NCBI RefSeq assembly: GCF_900142075.1
Contig: NZ_FQZO01000001.1
Span: forward strand, 496,001-560,000
Origin: Clostridium amylolyticum
Lineage (GTDB): Bacteria; Bacillota; Clostridia; Clostridiales; Clostridiaceae
Direction: 5' to 3'
Length of the DNA stretch: 64,000 nt
Positions 36,602 to 45,346 of this stretch are shown here, piece by piece. The notes under the pieces are model-generated. The model did not search any database. It was not told where the DNA came from and saw nothing but the letters and a program-made list of their open reading frames with translations. Each line of letters starts with the position of its first letter. The stretch's first letter is position 1. The translations under genes and the position numbers were made by a program.

Positions 36602-36961
36602 ATGGCTAAAGTTTTAATTGTTGATGATGCAGCTTTTATGAGAATGATGATAAAAGATATTTTAGAAAAAAATGGATTTGAGGTTGTGGGTGAAGCCAGC
36701 AATGGAATTAAAGCGGTGGAACTTTATAAAAAAGAAAGGCCAGATGTAGTAACTATGGATATAACCATGCCAGATATGGATGGTATTGAGGCAGTAAAAC
36801 AAATAAAAGCCTTTGATCCATCTTCTAGAATTATAATGTGCAGTGCCATGGGACAACAAAGTATGGTAATGGATGCTATAAGAGCAGGCGCCAAAGATTT
36901 TATAGTAAAACCTTTCCAAGCAGATAGGGTACTAGAAGCGATAAGAAAAGCGATAAGCTAG
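36602..36961 (+). CDS. cheY: chemotaxis response regulator CheY
   Basis: The 119-residue single receiver domain has acidic residues at Asp8/Asp9, the phospho-acceptor Asp53 in TMDITMPDMDG, the Thr/Ser switch in MCSAMG and Lys in IVKPF. Phosphorylated CheY binds FliM/FliY at the motor, both encoded just downstream. The frame reaches TTG 36587, but that overlaps the GGAGG site, so the ATG at 36602 is the start. Confidence 0.95.
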   Translation: MAKVLIVDDAAFMRMMIKDILEKNGFEVVGEASNGIKAVELYKKERPDVVTMDITMPDMDGIEAVKQIKAFDPSSRIIMCSAMGQQSMVMDAIRAGAKDFIVKPFQADRVLEAIRKAIS

Positions 36962-36972
36962 GAGGCTTTAAA

Positions 36973-37374
36973 ATGCAAGCAGTTATATTTAAGATAAATG
37001 ATGAGCAGTTTGCTGTAGAAACTTCAAAAGTTCAAGGTATAAACGATATAATTAATATGACGAAGGTACCAAAGGCTAATTCTTATATTAAAGGATTAAT
37101 AAATTTAAGGGGAAATATAATATCTGTATTAGATATAAATATGCTTCTTAACATGGAGTCCTGTGAAAAACAGCAGAATAATATAATAATATTAAATATA
37201 AGGGATGAGCAAGTTGGAATAACTGTAGATCAAGTGGATGAAGTGTTAGACATAGATGAAAGCATTATTGAACAAATTAGAGAAGAAAACGCTAATTCTT
37301 ATATAAAAGGAATAATTAATTTTAAAGACAAGATAGCAACTCTTATTGATTTAGATAAGTTGATTGTAAATTAG
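36973..37374 (+). CDS. cheW: chemotaxis coupling protein CheW, second copy
   Basis: The 133-residue CheW domain has the signature SYIKGLINLRGNIISVLDI and the later VGITVDQVDEV. It is shorter than and divergent from the copy at 31156, and more typical of canonical CheW. Its place between cheY and fliM keeps it in the same operon. Confidence 0.93.
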   Translation: MQAVIFKINDEQFAVETSKVQGINDIINMTKVPKANSYIKGLINLRGNIISVLDINMLLNMESCEKQQNNIIILNIRDEQVGITVDQVDEVLDIDESIIEQIREENANSYIKGIINFKDKIATLIDLDKLIVN

Positions 37375-37395
37375 TAAACGAAATGAGGGGAAAAT

Positions 37396-38391
37396 ATGGC
37401 AGAGGTCTTATCTCAGAGCGAAATTGATGCATTGCTATCAGCACTTTCTTCAGGAGAAATAGTAGAAGATGATGTTCTAAAGGAAGAAGAAAAGCAAAAA
37501 GTGAAGCTCTACGATTTTAGAAGCCCTCAGAAGTTTTCGAAGGATCATATTAGAACATTAGAGCTAATTCACGATAATTTTGCAAGAATTATTGCAAATT
37601 TTCTTACTGCTCAAGTAAGAAGTAATGTTAAGGTAAATATTGTATCAGTGCAACAGATTACCTATGAAGAATTCATACACTCTATACCAAATCCTACTAT
37701 TATGACAATATTTAGGATGAATCCTCTTAATGGTTCTATTTTATTTGAAACTAATCCTCAATTTGTAAATCAGATTCTTGATGTACTATTAGGTGGTAAT
37801 GGTTCTAGAAAGTTTAAATTAAGGGAATTTACTGATATTGATAAAAATATAATTAAAAAGATAAATACAGGTCTTCTTAATAACTTAAAACTTGCATGGG
37901 AAGATATAATGGAGGTATCTATTGAAGTAGACGGAATAGAAACAAACCCCGCCTTAAATCAGACCTTGGCTCCTAATGAACCTGTAGCACTTATAACTTT
38001 TTCTGTAGAAATGGGGAAGAGCAGCTCATTTATAAATCTTTGTATTCCTTATTTAAGCATAGAAAAGTTCTTGGATAAATTAGTGGTTCAATACTGGTTC
38101 CAAAGCAGTGATGATGAATCTGTGAAGATTTCTAGAGAGCTTATTAAAACTAGACTTAATGTGGTGGATGTATCTTTAAGTGCTGTTTTAGGTTCTGCTA
38201 AGATCACGGTGGATGAATTCTTAAAATTATCTGTGCATGATGTTATTACATTAGATAATACATGTACTAGTCCTGTAACAGTAAAAGTTGAAAATGAAAA
38301 TTGTTATTTAGCAAAACCAGGATTACTTGGAAAGAACTTTGGAATAACAATCTTAGATTTTATAGATAAGGATGTGGAAACTGATGAGTAA
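37396..38391 (+). CDS. fliM: flagellar motor switch protein FliM
   Basis: The 331-residue protein begins with the CheY-P binding peptide LSQSEIDALLSAL, followed by a CheC-like middle domain and a C-terminal SpoA domain (about residues 250-325). It forms the C-ring with FliG and FliY. The last 8 bases overlap the fliY start, suggesting translational coupling. Confidence 0.95.
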   Translation: MAEVLSQSEIDALLSALSSGEIVEDDVLKEEEKQKVKLYDFRSPQKFSKDHIRTLELIHDNFARIIANFLTAQVRSNVKVNIVSVQQITYEEFIHSIPNPTIMTIFRMNPLNGSILFETNPQFVNQILDVLLGGNGSRKFKLREFTDIDKNIIKKINTGLLNNLKLAWEDIMEVSIEVDGIETNPALNQTLAPNEPVALITFSVEMGKSSSFINLCIPYLSIEKFLDKLVVQYWFQSSDDESVKISRELIKTRLNVVDVSLSAVLGSAKITVDEFLKLSVHDVITLDNTCTSPVTVKVENENCYLAKPGLLGKNFGITILDFIDKDVETDE

Positions 38392-39514
38392 TGGATTTCT
38401 GTCACAGGAGGAGATAGATTCACTGTTAAATGGAGGAATCACCGCTAATAATGAGACTGTTTCTGAAGAAAATATTGAAGATTTAATCACTGACATGGAT
38501 AAAGATTTGCTTGGAGAAATTGGTAATATATCTATGGGATCAGCATCAACAGCTTTATCTCAGATAATAAATCAACCAGTAAATATAACCACACCAGTGG
38601 TGAGCATAACTACTTTAAAAAATTTAAAAAAGGAATTTATTATTCCTAATATGGTACTGGAAGTTGAATATACCTCTGGCATAATAGGAAGAAATGTCCT
38701 TGTAATGAAGGTTACTGATTCATCCGTAATAGCTAACCTTATGATGGGTGGAGATGGAAAAGTTAATAGTACTGAACTTACAGAAATTGAAATTAGTGCT
38801 GTTCAGGAAGCTATGAATCAAATGATAGGTTCAGCAGCCACTTCTATGGCTACCATGTTTGCTAGAGAAGTTAATATTTCTCCACCGCATTCAAAGATAT
38901 GGAATGATGATTCTGAGCCATTATCTGATGAGATCACTGAAGATGAACCCATTGTTAAAGTGTGCTTTAGGATGAAGATAGGAACCTTGGTTGATAGCGA
39001 GATTATGCAGCTCCTTCCCGTAGCTACAGCAAAGAAAGTCGTATCAATAATGTTGGGTACAGAAGAAAGAGAAGAAAATGTTTCATCCGCAAAACACAGT
39101 GTAAAAATCACCAGCAATGAAGAGCAGAAGAATATTAATGAAAGTTTTAATGATAATATAAAACAGAAAGAGATTGAGAGGCCTATGGAAAAAGTAGAAG
39201 TACATACTGCTGCTTTTGAACCTTTAGACGTAACACCAATACAATCCACTAGTAAAAATATAGATCTTATACTAGATGTACCACTAGAAATTTCAGTAGT
39301 ACTTGGAAGAACTAAAAAAAGTATTAAGGAAATACTAAATCTTGGCACAGGTTCTTTAATAGAACTGGATAAACTTGCAGAAGAACCAGTGGAAATACTG
39401 GTTAACGGCAAAAAAGTTGCCTATGGAGAAGTAGTAGTGGTAGATGAAAACTTCGGAGTAAGAATTACAAACATTGTAAGTAATGTTGATAGGGTTAAAA
39501 GCTTAAAAGAATAA
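38384..39514 (+). CDS. fliY: flagellar motor switch phosphatase FliY (FliN type)
   Basis: The protein of about 376 residues starts with another CheY-P binding peptide (FLSQEEIDSLLNGG), has a CheC-like phosphatase domain with the helices DLLGEIGNISMGSASTALS and VQEAMNQMIGSAATSM, a charged linker (about residues 230-285) and a C-terminal SpoA/FliN domain. ATG 38384 is chosen over 38372 because it gives the conserved N-terminus. In Firmicutes FliY replaces FliN and removes CheY phosphate at the motor. It is the last gene before a terminator. Confidence 0.93.
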   Translation: MSNGFLSQEEIDSLLNGGITANNETVSEENIEDLITDMDKDLLGEIGNISMGSASTALSQIINQPVNITTPVVSITTLKNLKKEFIIPNMVLEVEYTSGIIGRNVLVMKVTDSSVIANLMMGGDGKVNSTELTEIEISAVQEAMNQMIGSAATSMATMFAREVNISPPHSKIWNDDSEPLSDEITEDEPIVKVCFRMKIGTLVDSEIMQLLPVATAKKVVSIMLGTEEREENVSSAKHSVKITSNEEQKNINESFNDNIKQKEIERPMEKVEVHTAAFEPLDVTPIQSTSKNIDLILDVPLEISVVLGRTKKSIKEILNLGTGSLIELDKLAEEPVEILVNGKKVAYGEVVVVDENFGVRITNIVSNVDRVKSLKE

Positions 39515-39546
39515 AGGGAGGATTACTTCCTTTATTCTTTTTTATT
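39504..39546 (+). terminator. terminator of the chemotaxis/switch operon
   Basis: AAAAGAATAAAGG and CCTTTATTCTTTT pair around a short loop and end in a T-run. The stop codon of fliY is inside the left arm. Confidence 0.85.
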
Positions 39547-39557
39547 TAAGAAATATC

Positions 39558-39584
39558 TAAACTCATTGGAAATATTACCGATAA
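39558..39584 (+). promoter_or_regulatory. consensus sigma-28 (SigD/FliA) promoter before flgM
   Basis: TAAA (39558-39561), a 15-base spacer and ACCGATAA (39577-39584) match the flagellar sigma-28 consensus TAAA-N15-GCCGATAA at all but the first -10 base. It opens the late flagellar block. Confidence 0.85.
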
Positions 39585-39617
39585 TAAAATAAGATACAAA
39601 TAGTTTGGAGGTTAAAT

Positions 39618-39893
39618 ATGAATATAAAAGGTATAGGTCCTAATAATGTAGTTAACTTTTATGTGAAGCACCAAACAAAAGTTGAAAGCAAAAATACTGA
39701 ATATAAAAAGGATTCTATTGAAATATCAAAATTAGGAAGAAGCTTAAGTAATTTGGATATAGAAACACCATCATTAGATAATAAGGAAAAGGTTGAAAGA
39801 TTAAAAAAAGAGATAGCCAATGGAACTTATAACGTGGACGCAAAACTCACAGCTCAGAAGCTTTTAGACATTATGAAAGGAAGAGAAGCTTAA
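39618..39893 (+). CDS. flgM: anti-sigma-28 factor FlgM
   Basis: The 91-residue protein has the family layout: a disordered N-terminus starting MNIKGIGP, an SIEISKLG segment and the C-terminal sigma-binding helices KVERLKKEIANGTY and LTAQKLLDIM. FlgM holds sigma-28 inactive until hook completion. Transcription from a sigma-28 promoter creates a feedback loop. flgN overlaps its stop codon by one base. Confidence 0.9.
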   Translation: MNIKGIGPNNVVNFYVKHQTKVESKNTEYKKDSIEISKLGRSLSNLDIETPSLDNKEKVERLKKEIANGTYNVDAKLTAQKLLDIMKGREA

Positions 39894-40303
39894 TGAGAGA
39901 AGAACTTAAGGTTATAATGAAGAATGAATATGAAGCTTTAAGTAATTTGCTATATTTAATGGATAAACAATATGCATTGATAATGAAGAAAGATATATTT
40001 GGTTTAGATAAGATAATAGAAGAAATTCAATGGTGCAATAAAAAGGTTGCAGAAACAGAAGTTGCAAGAAGAAAATTATCACAAGGAAAGGCCATGAAAG
40101 ATATAATTAATGTCTCTTCTGATGAAGAATTAGATAATTTATATAGGAATATAGTAAAGATATTAGAAGAGATAACACTGCAGAAGGATACTAATGAGCT
40201 TTTGATAAAGCAGAGCCTTAGTTATACTAACAGAATGCTTTCTTATATAAATCCTAATAGGAATACTGTTACTTACGATTCCTATGGCAAATTCAAGAGA
40301 TAA
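39893..40303 (+). CDS. flgN: FlgN-like export chaperone
   Basis: The 136-residue protein is almost all alpha-helical (heptad-rich from residue 5 to 110), with the FlgN pattern LLYLMDKQYALIMKKDI near residue 20. FlgN binds hook-filament junction proteins FlgK and FlgL, whose genes follow. TAATG overlap with flgM implies coupled translation. Confidence 0.85.
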   Translation: MREELKVIMKNEYEALSNLLYLMDKQYALIMKKDIFGLDKIIEEIQWCNKKVAETEVARRKLSQGKAMKDIINVSSDEELDNLYRNIVKILEEITLQKDTNELLIKQSLSYTNRMLSYINPNRNTVTYDSYGKFKR

Positions 40304-40314
40304 GGAGTGTAATA

Positions 40315-42141
40315 ATGTCAGGTTTATTTTCCACCTTTAATGTGGCTAAAAGAGGTATAAATGTTCAACAAAAAGCTATTGATGTAACATCCCATAATAT
40401 ATCCAATGCCAATACCGTAGGTTATTCAAGGCAAAGAGCCAGAATAGAAACCACCAGGCCTTTTGGAATGCCAACTTTAAATACCGCAGCAGAGCCAGGA
40501 CAACTGGGAACAGGAGCTCAGATTGCAGCTATAGAAAGAATAAGAGATAATTTTCTCGATTATCAAATTAGAACTGAAAATAGTACATTAAGTAAGTATG
40601 ATGCTAGAGATAAATTTTTAACTGAAGTAGAAAGCATTATAAATGAGCCTACAGATACAGGTATATCTTCTTTAATTGGAAAGTTCTTTGATTCTTGGCA
40701 ACAGCTTTCAAAGCAGCCTCAAGGATCTAATGCTAGAACTGTAGTTGCTCAGCAATCTGCAGCCTTAGCAGATGCATTAAATCATGCCGCTAACCAATTA
40801 AACAAGTTACAGCAAAACTCTCAAGATTTAATAAAGAATAATGTAACGGATATTAATAGTCTTTTAAATCAGCTAGATAACTTAAATAGAGAGATAATTG
40901 GTGTACGTTGTGCAGGTAATATGCCTAATGACCTTATGGATAGAAGAGATTTGCTTTTAGATGAATTAAGCAGCAAATTTAACATTAGTATAGACAGAAA
41001 GTCTTATGAAGGCATTAATATAAAGCCTGCAGATGATAATGGAATGAAGGTTCCGAACTTAATATCTGCAGACAAGAATGAAGAGGTTTCTAGGTTTTCT
41101 TTTGTGAGCTCAGTAGAAAAAGATCCTGAAGATTCTTCTGGATCTACCTACAAGATAACTTACTATAAACTGGGTAATATGAACTCTGAAAGTAATAAGC
41201 AAACTATAACCGTAAAAGGCATGGATGATATTACTGCAAGACAGTTAAAGGAAACTAGGGTTCTTTGGAGCAATACTGAAGGAGTGGCAGTAAGAGCAGA
41301 TGGATCAAAAATAGAAGATGGCTCAGTAATTAACTTTATGGAATTAAAGAGTTTTGTGCCTTATTCCGGTGAACTTAAAGGAAATATGTCCATACACCAA
41401 GATATTAATGATTATAAAGAACAGCTTAATAAGCTTGCAAAAGCCATAGCTTTCTCAGTAAATGCTGTGCATAGTGGATTAAGTGATGCGAGTTCTAACA
41501 CAAATAAAGATTATCTGCCTTTCTTTGTTAACAAAGGTACTGCTCTTTATAGCAAAAACAATGAAATGACGAATCTAGATGCTGTTTTAGATGCTGAAAG
41601 TGAAATAACTGCTGAAAATATTAGCATCAATAAAGAAATTCTATACGATGTAATGAAAATAAAAACTAGAACTCATGATAATGAATACTCTTATCCTAAC
41701 CAAAATGATAAAGACGGTGAAACTGATGGAGCAAGAGCTCTTGCCATAGCTAGAATTAGAGATAGCCTTATTAGAATTCAAGATTTTGGTGAATCAATAA
41801 AATCCCGTAAAGATCTTTTTGATGTAACTAGAGGTGGTAGTTCTTTAAAGAATAATGGGATGGAAATTGAAAGCAATATAAATGGAATGAAAATCGATAG
41901 CTTTTTTAAAGACACAGTAGATAAACTAGGTGTTCAGGCTCAAGAAGCTAAGAGGATAGTTAGAAATCAATTAGACCTTTTAGATAGCATGGTAGAGATG
42001 AAAAATAGTATATCTGGGGTATCTTTAGATGAAGAAATGGCCGATCTTATACAGTTTCAACATGCCTATCAAGCTAATGCTAAGGTAATAGCTACAGTAG
42101 ATGAGCTTTTAGACGTAATTATTAATGGGTTAAAGAGATAA
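40315..42141 (+). CDS. flgK: flagellar hook-associated protein 1
   Basis: The 608-residue protein has the flagellar rod/hook N-terminal motif (FNVAKRGINVQQKAIDVTSHNISNANTVGYSRQ) and the C-terminal helix ending FQHAYQANAKVIATVDELLDVIINGL. The middle is variable. FlgK is the first junction protein between hook and filament. Start ATG follows AAGGAGTG. Confidence 0.95.
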   Translation: MSGLFSTFNVAKRGINVQQKAIDVTSHNISNANTVGYSRQRARIETTRPFGMPTLNTAAEPGQLGTGAQIAAIERIRDNFLDYQIRTENSTLSKYDARDKFLTEVESIINEPTDTGISSLIGKFFDSWQQLSKQPQGSNARTVVAQQSAALADALNHAANQLNKLQQNSQDLIKNNVTDINSLLNQLDNLNREIIGVRCAGNMPNDLMDRRDLLLDELSSKFNISIDRKSYEGINIKPADDNGMKVPNLISADKNEEVSRFSFVSSVEKDPEDSSGSTYKITYYKLGNMNSESNKQTITVKGMDDITARQLKETRVLWSNTEGVAVRADGSKIEDGSVINFMELKSFVPYSGELKGNMSIHQDINDYKEQLNKLAKAIAFSVNAVHSGLSDASSNTNKDYLPFFVNKGTALYSKNNEMTNLDAVLDAESEITAENISINKEILYDVMKIKTRTHDNEYSYPNQNDKDGETDGARALAIARIRDSLIRIQDFGESIKSRKDLFDVTRGGSSLKNNGMEIESNINGMKIDSFFKDTVDKLGVQAQEAKRIVRNQLDLLDSMVEMKNSISGVSLDEEMADLIQFQHAYQANAKVIATVDELLDVIINGLKR

Positions 42142-42159
42142 TAGAAAAGAGGTGGTATA

Positions 42160-43128
42160 ATGAGAGTTACAAATAAAATGTTATCAAACAATTTTTTAAG
42201 AGATATGAGAAACAACCTTGGAAATATGAAAACACTTCAAGGACAACTTACTTCAGGTAAGGAGATAAGAAGACCTTCGGATAATCCATTTAAAGTGGCA
42301 CGTGCTATGATGCTGCATACGGATATAAACACAAATAAACAATATAACGAAAATATTAAAGACACCTTAAATTGGCTTGATACAACGGATACAGCAATGA
42401 ATCAGGCGGGAAATGTACTGCAAAGGGTAAGAGAACTTATAATATCCTCTGGTAACGCCGCTTATGGCTCTAATGAAAGAAAAGCTATAAAGGATGAAAT
42501 AAATGAAAAAGTAGGAGAATTTGCTCAAATTCTTAACACAAACTTTGATGGGAAATATATTTTTTCAGGATCTAGAGGAACGTCAAAACCCTTAGGAACT
42601 GATAAAGTAAAGGGTAATACTGAATTGTTTCTTAGTGATAGAGATGGAAATAGATTAACTTCAGATTTAGAACAGCAAATGTTAGGTCAAAAGCTTTCAG
42701 TTGAGATATCTCAAGGGGTAACTATGGAATATAATGTTACTGCTTCAGAAGTTTTAACTTTTACTGATGATAAGGGTAATGCACACGACCTTACAAAGAT
42801 TTTTAAAAATGTTATAGAACATTTAGATAGCGATGATCCAAGCGTTACGGAAAAACTTACGGGACAAGATTTAGGAGACATAAGTGCTACCATAAATAAT
42901 ATTTTGAAGATAAGGGCAGAAGTAGGTGCAAAGCAGAATAGAATGGAATCCGCTAAGGAAAAAAATGAAGAAGAGAGTTTTAATATGACGGATATACTTT
43001 CTAAAACTGAGGATATAGATATAACAGAAAAAGTTATGGAATATAGTACTGCACAAACAGTTTATTTAGCTTCTCTTCAAACTAGTGCTAAGGTTATACA
43101 GCCTTCTCTTATTGACTACATAAGATAA
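42160..43128 (+). CDS. flgL: flagellar hook-associated protein 3
   Basis: The 322-residue protein is flagellin-like at both ends: N-terminal MRVTNKMLSNNFLRDM with the GKEIRRPSDNPF segment, and C-terminal EYSTAQTVYLASLQTSAKVIQPSLIDYI. FlgL is the second junction protein beneath the filament. It follows flgK by 18 bases. Confidence 0.94.
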   Translation: MRVTNKMLSNNFLRDMRNNLGNMKTLQGQLTSGKEIRRPSDNPFKVARAMMLHTDINTNKQYNENIKDTLNWLDTTDTAMNQAGNVLQRVRELIISSGNAAYGSNERKAIKDEINEKVGEFAQILNTNFDGKYIFSGSRGTSKPLGTDKVKGNTELFLSDRDGNRLTSDLEQQMLGQKLSVEISQGVTMEYNVTASEVLTFTDDKGNAHDLTKIFKNVIEHLDSDDPSVTEKLTGQDLGDISATINNILKIRAEVGAKQNRMESAKEKNEEESFNMTDILSKTEDIDITEKVMEYSTAQTVYLASLQTSAKVIQPSLIDYIR

Positions 43129-43183
43129 AATAAAGCTTACAAAAGATGAAGATATAAGATTACCTAAGTTTAGGAGGATAATT

Positions 43184-43609
43184 ATGCAGCTTAAAACTAA
43201 ACTACATGGAATGTTGGAGTTTCAGGAAAAGGAAATAATAACTTTTCCTAAAGGGTTACCGGGGTTTCAAGGACTAAACAAGTTTATTCTATTTAAAGTG
43301 GAAGAGAATCCTATTTTTAGCATACTTCATTCAGTTGAGGATGAAAACATAGGACTCATAGTGATATCACCTTTTGAAGTTAAAAAAGATTATGAATTCA
43401 AATTAGATGATGAGGTTATAAAGCAGTTAAAAATAGAAAACTCTGAGGATGTTTTGGTAGTAAACACAGTGAACTTAAATTCAGATATTAGTAAGATTAC
43501 TGTTAATCTAAAAGCACCTATTGTAATAAATATTAATAGTGGTGTTGGGGAACAGCTAATACTGGATAATGATGTTTATAAAATAAAGCATCCTTTAATA
43601 GAGGAGTGA
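43184..43609 (+). CDS. fliW: flagellar assembly factor FliW
   Basis: The 141-residue protein has the FliW motifs ITFPKGLPGFQGLNKF and the middle NPIFSILHSVED. FliW binds flagellin and, when flagellin is secreted, is freed to antagonise CsrA. csrA begins 4 bases downstream, the conserved pair. Both flagellin leaders in this window contain apparent CsrA sites, so the whole circuit is present. Confidence 0.95.
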   Translation: MQLKTKLHGMLEFQEKEIITFPKGLPGFQGLNKFILFKVEENPIFSILHSVEDENIGLIVISPFEVKKDYEFKLDDEVIKQLKIENSEDVLVVNTVNLNSDISKITVNLKAPIVININSGVGEQLILDNDVYKIKHPLIEE

Positions 43610-43613
43610 TAAA

Positions 43614-43829
43614 ATGCTGGTTATAACAAGAAAAAAAGGTGAATCCATTTTAATAGGAGATAATATTGAAATTACAGTGACTAAAGTAGAAGATGGCAGT
43701 GTTAAGCTTTCCATTGATGCTCCAAGAGAAATTACCATACTTAGAAAAGAACTTTACAAGGAAGTAGAGGAAGAAAATAAAATGGCTGCAGAATTTAACC
43801 TGGAGGTTATTAAAAGCTTAAAAAAATAA
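43614..43829 (+). CDS. csrA: carbon storage regulator CsrA
   Basis: The 71-residue RNA-binding dimer has the N-terminal strand MLVITRKKGESILIG and the core segment VKLSIDAPREITILRKELY. The C-terminal helix is somewhat extended, as in Firmicutes CsrA that bind FliW allosterically. It represses translation by binding GGA motifs near Shine-Dalgarno sites; targets are proposed at 47361-47400 and 48747-48785. Confidence 0.95.
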   Translation: MLVITRKKGESILIGDNIEITVTKVEDGSVKLSIDAPREITILRKELYKEVEEENKMAAEFNLEVIKSLKK

Positions 43830-43848
43830 TCGGAGAGGTTGAAGAAAC

Positions 43849-44208
43849 ATGAATATAAACGCCATAGGCCAAGGAAGGCCGCAAATGAATTCAAGTATTT
43901 CACAAAGTGGTGAGGAGGACTTTATACAAATAAAGCAAACTTCACAGGAAAAACCTATTATTCAAGAAAAAAAGGATGAACTTACTAAAGACAATATAGA
44001 TAAAGCTCTAGAAAAGTTAAATACTTTTCTTAGAGATGAAGATACTCATGCAGTGTATGAGGTGCACGACAAGCTTAAAGATGTAATGATTAAAATAGTA
44101 AATAATAAAACTAATGAAGTAGTTTTAGAAATACCACCAAAAAAAATACTGGACTTAGTAGCAAAAATGTGTGAGATGGTAGGAATACTGGTAGATGAAA
44201 CAGCTTAA
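43849..44208 (+). CDS. flaG: FlaG family protein
   Basis: The 119-residue protein has a disordered N-terminal half and a C-terminal FlaG domain with THAVYEVHDKLKDVMIKIV and EVVLEIPPKKILDLVAKM. FlaG modulates filament length in several bacteria by an unclear mechanism. Position between csrA and fliS/fliD is usual. Confidence 0.9.
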   Translation: MNINAIGQGRPQMNSSISQSGEEDFIQIKQTSQEKPIIQEKKDELTKDNIDKALEKLNTFLRDEDTHAVYEVHDKLKDVMIKIVNNKTNEVVLEIPPKKILDLVAKMCEMVGILVDETA

Positions 44209-44238
44209 AGAAAAAATATAGTGTAAGGAGGAATTCCT

Positions 44239-44541
44239 ATGGAATTTCGTCTTAATAAGATTGAGCCAGAAGCCAGACAAAAGGTCAATGAAATGACCAG
44301 AGAAGGCATAATCCACTCCAAATCAGGACTAAACATAAGCTCCTATTCCAGAAGATTTGATGGTGAAAGAAGAAAAAAATTAAAAAAACCCCCTGAAAAG
44401 TTTGAATTTTCTAATTTCCTTAAAAAAGAAAAGATTTATGTGGAAGCGGTTAGAGAAAAAACCATAGAAATAGAGGCGGAATTAGAGGAAAAGGATTCAG
44501 ACCTTAACTATAAAGGAGTGTTTTTAGATATAAGGAAATAG
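44239..44541 (+). CDS. unknown small flagellar-locus protein
   Basis: I do not recognise this 100-residue protein. It is rich in Lys, Arg and Glu, with no signal peptide or membrane segment. The centre (RRFDGERRKKLKKPPEKFEFSNF, given here only by its ends RRFDG and EFSNF) is basic and the C-terminal third is acidic (ETIEIEAELEEKDSD-like). It has a strong AAGGAGG site and sits between flaG and fliS with 30- and 10-base gaps, so it is co-expressed with late flagellar genes. A small chaperone or regulator is possible, but nothing in the sequence proves it. Confidence 0.8.
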   Translation: MEFRLNKIEPEARQKVNEMTREGIIHSKSGLNISSYSRRFDGERRKKLKKPPEKFEFSNFLKKEKIYVEAVREKTIEIEAELEEKDSDLNYKGVFLDIRK

Positions 44542-44551
44542 GAGGATTACT

Positions 44552-44938
44552 ATGTACGGTACTGCAAATGCTTATAATGCTTACAAAAATAATAGTGTAA
44601 ATTATGCTTCTAAGGAGCAGCTTTTACTTATGCTTTTAGATGGAGCGGTTAAATATGCTAAGATAGGTAGACAAGCTATTCTGGATAAAGATATTCAGAA
44701 AGCTCATGAGTATCTTACAAGAACTCAGGATATATTTGTAGAACTTATGGTATCTCTAGATACTAATGCAGGAGAATGGGCTGTGCAGATTTTTAGTGTT
44801 TATGAGTTTATTAAAGATAGGGTGGGCTATGCTAATTTAAAAAAGGAAGTTGCTGTGATGGATGAAATTATCCCAATGATTGAAGAGGTTAGGGATACCT
44901 GGAATGAAGCTTATAAAATATCTAAAGGTAATAAATAA
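44552..44938 (+). CDS. fliS: flagellin chaperone FliS
   Basis: The 128-residue helical protein has the FliS N-terminus YGTANAYNAYKNNSV and the LLMLLDGAVKYAK segment. It binds the C-terminal D0 helix of flagellin and keeps it unfolded for export. It has a GGAGG site 7 bases before ATG. Confidence 0.95.
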   Translation: MYGTANAYNAYKNNSVNYASKEQLLLMLLDGAVKYAKIGRQAILDKDIQKAHEYLTRTQDIFVELMVSLDTNAGEWAVQIFSVYEFIKDRVGYANLKKEVAVMDEIIPMIEEVRDTWNEAYKISKGNK

Positions 44939-44941
44939 ATT

Positions 44942-45334
44942 ATGCACGATAATATAAAAGTTCTTCACAATAATATAAAAGATCTTCACAACAATAATAA
45001 TTTGAAAGAACTTTTAGAAATTTATAAAAACCTCACAGAGAAGATAATAACCAGCATAGAACATGAAGAATTAGAAGTCATGGAAGAATTGTTTTTACAA
45101 AGAGAAGAAATAATAAATCAAATAGACACCTTAACTTATACAAAACAGCAGTTTATTAATATTGCAGAAGAGTTTAACTTGAAGACTTTAGAAGAAAAAT
45201 TAAATTCTATGTATATGAAGAAAAAAGATGATACTTATAATGAAATGCAAAGTAATAAAGAGAAGATGAATGCAAATAAAATTTATACAAGAAATGCGTC
45301 TAGAAAAATTAGTTTTTTAGACCAAAAAATTTAG
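44942..45334 (+). CDS. FliT-like helical flagellar protein
   Basis: The 130-residue all-helical protein lies directly after fliS and before fliD, the usual place of fliT. It begins with an imperfect repeat (HNNIKDLHNN) and is rich in Asn, Lys and Glu. It starts four bases after the fliS stop without a clear Shine-Dalgarno sequence, so translation is probably coupled. FliT chaperones FliD. Sequence similarity to known FliT is too weak to be sure. Confidence 0.65.
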   Translation: MHDNIKVLHNNIKDLHNNNNLKELLEIYKNLTEKIITSIEHEELEVMEELFLQREEIINQIDTLTYTKQQFINIAEEFNLKTLEEKLNSMYMKKKDDTYNEMQSNKEKMNANKIYTRNASRKISFLDQKI

Positions 45335-45346
45335 CGGGGTGATAGT

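Noticed and set aside
38818..39411. 197-codon minus-strand frame opposite fliY
   Set aside because: It is a Ser/Ile/Leu-rich shadow of fliY codon bias, has no ribosome binding site and matches no domain; fliY is clearly the real gene.
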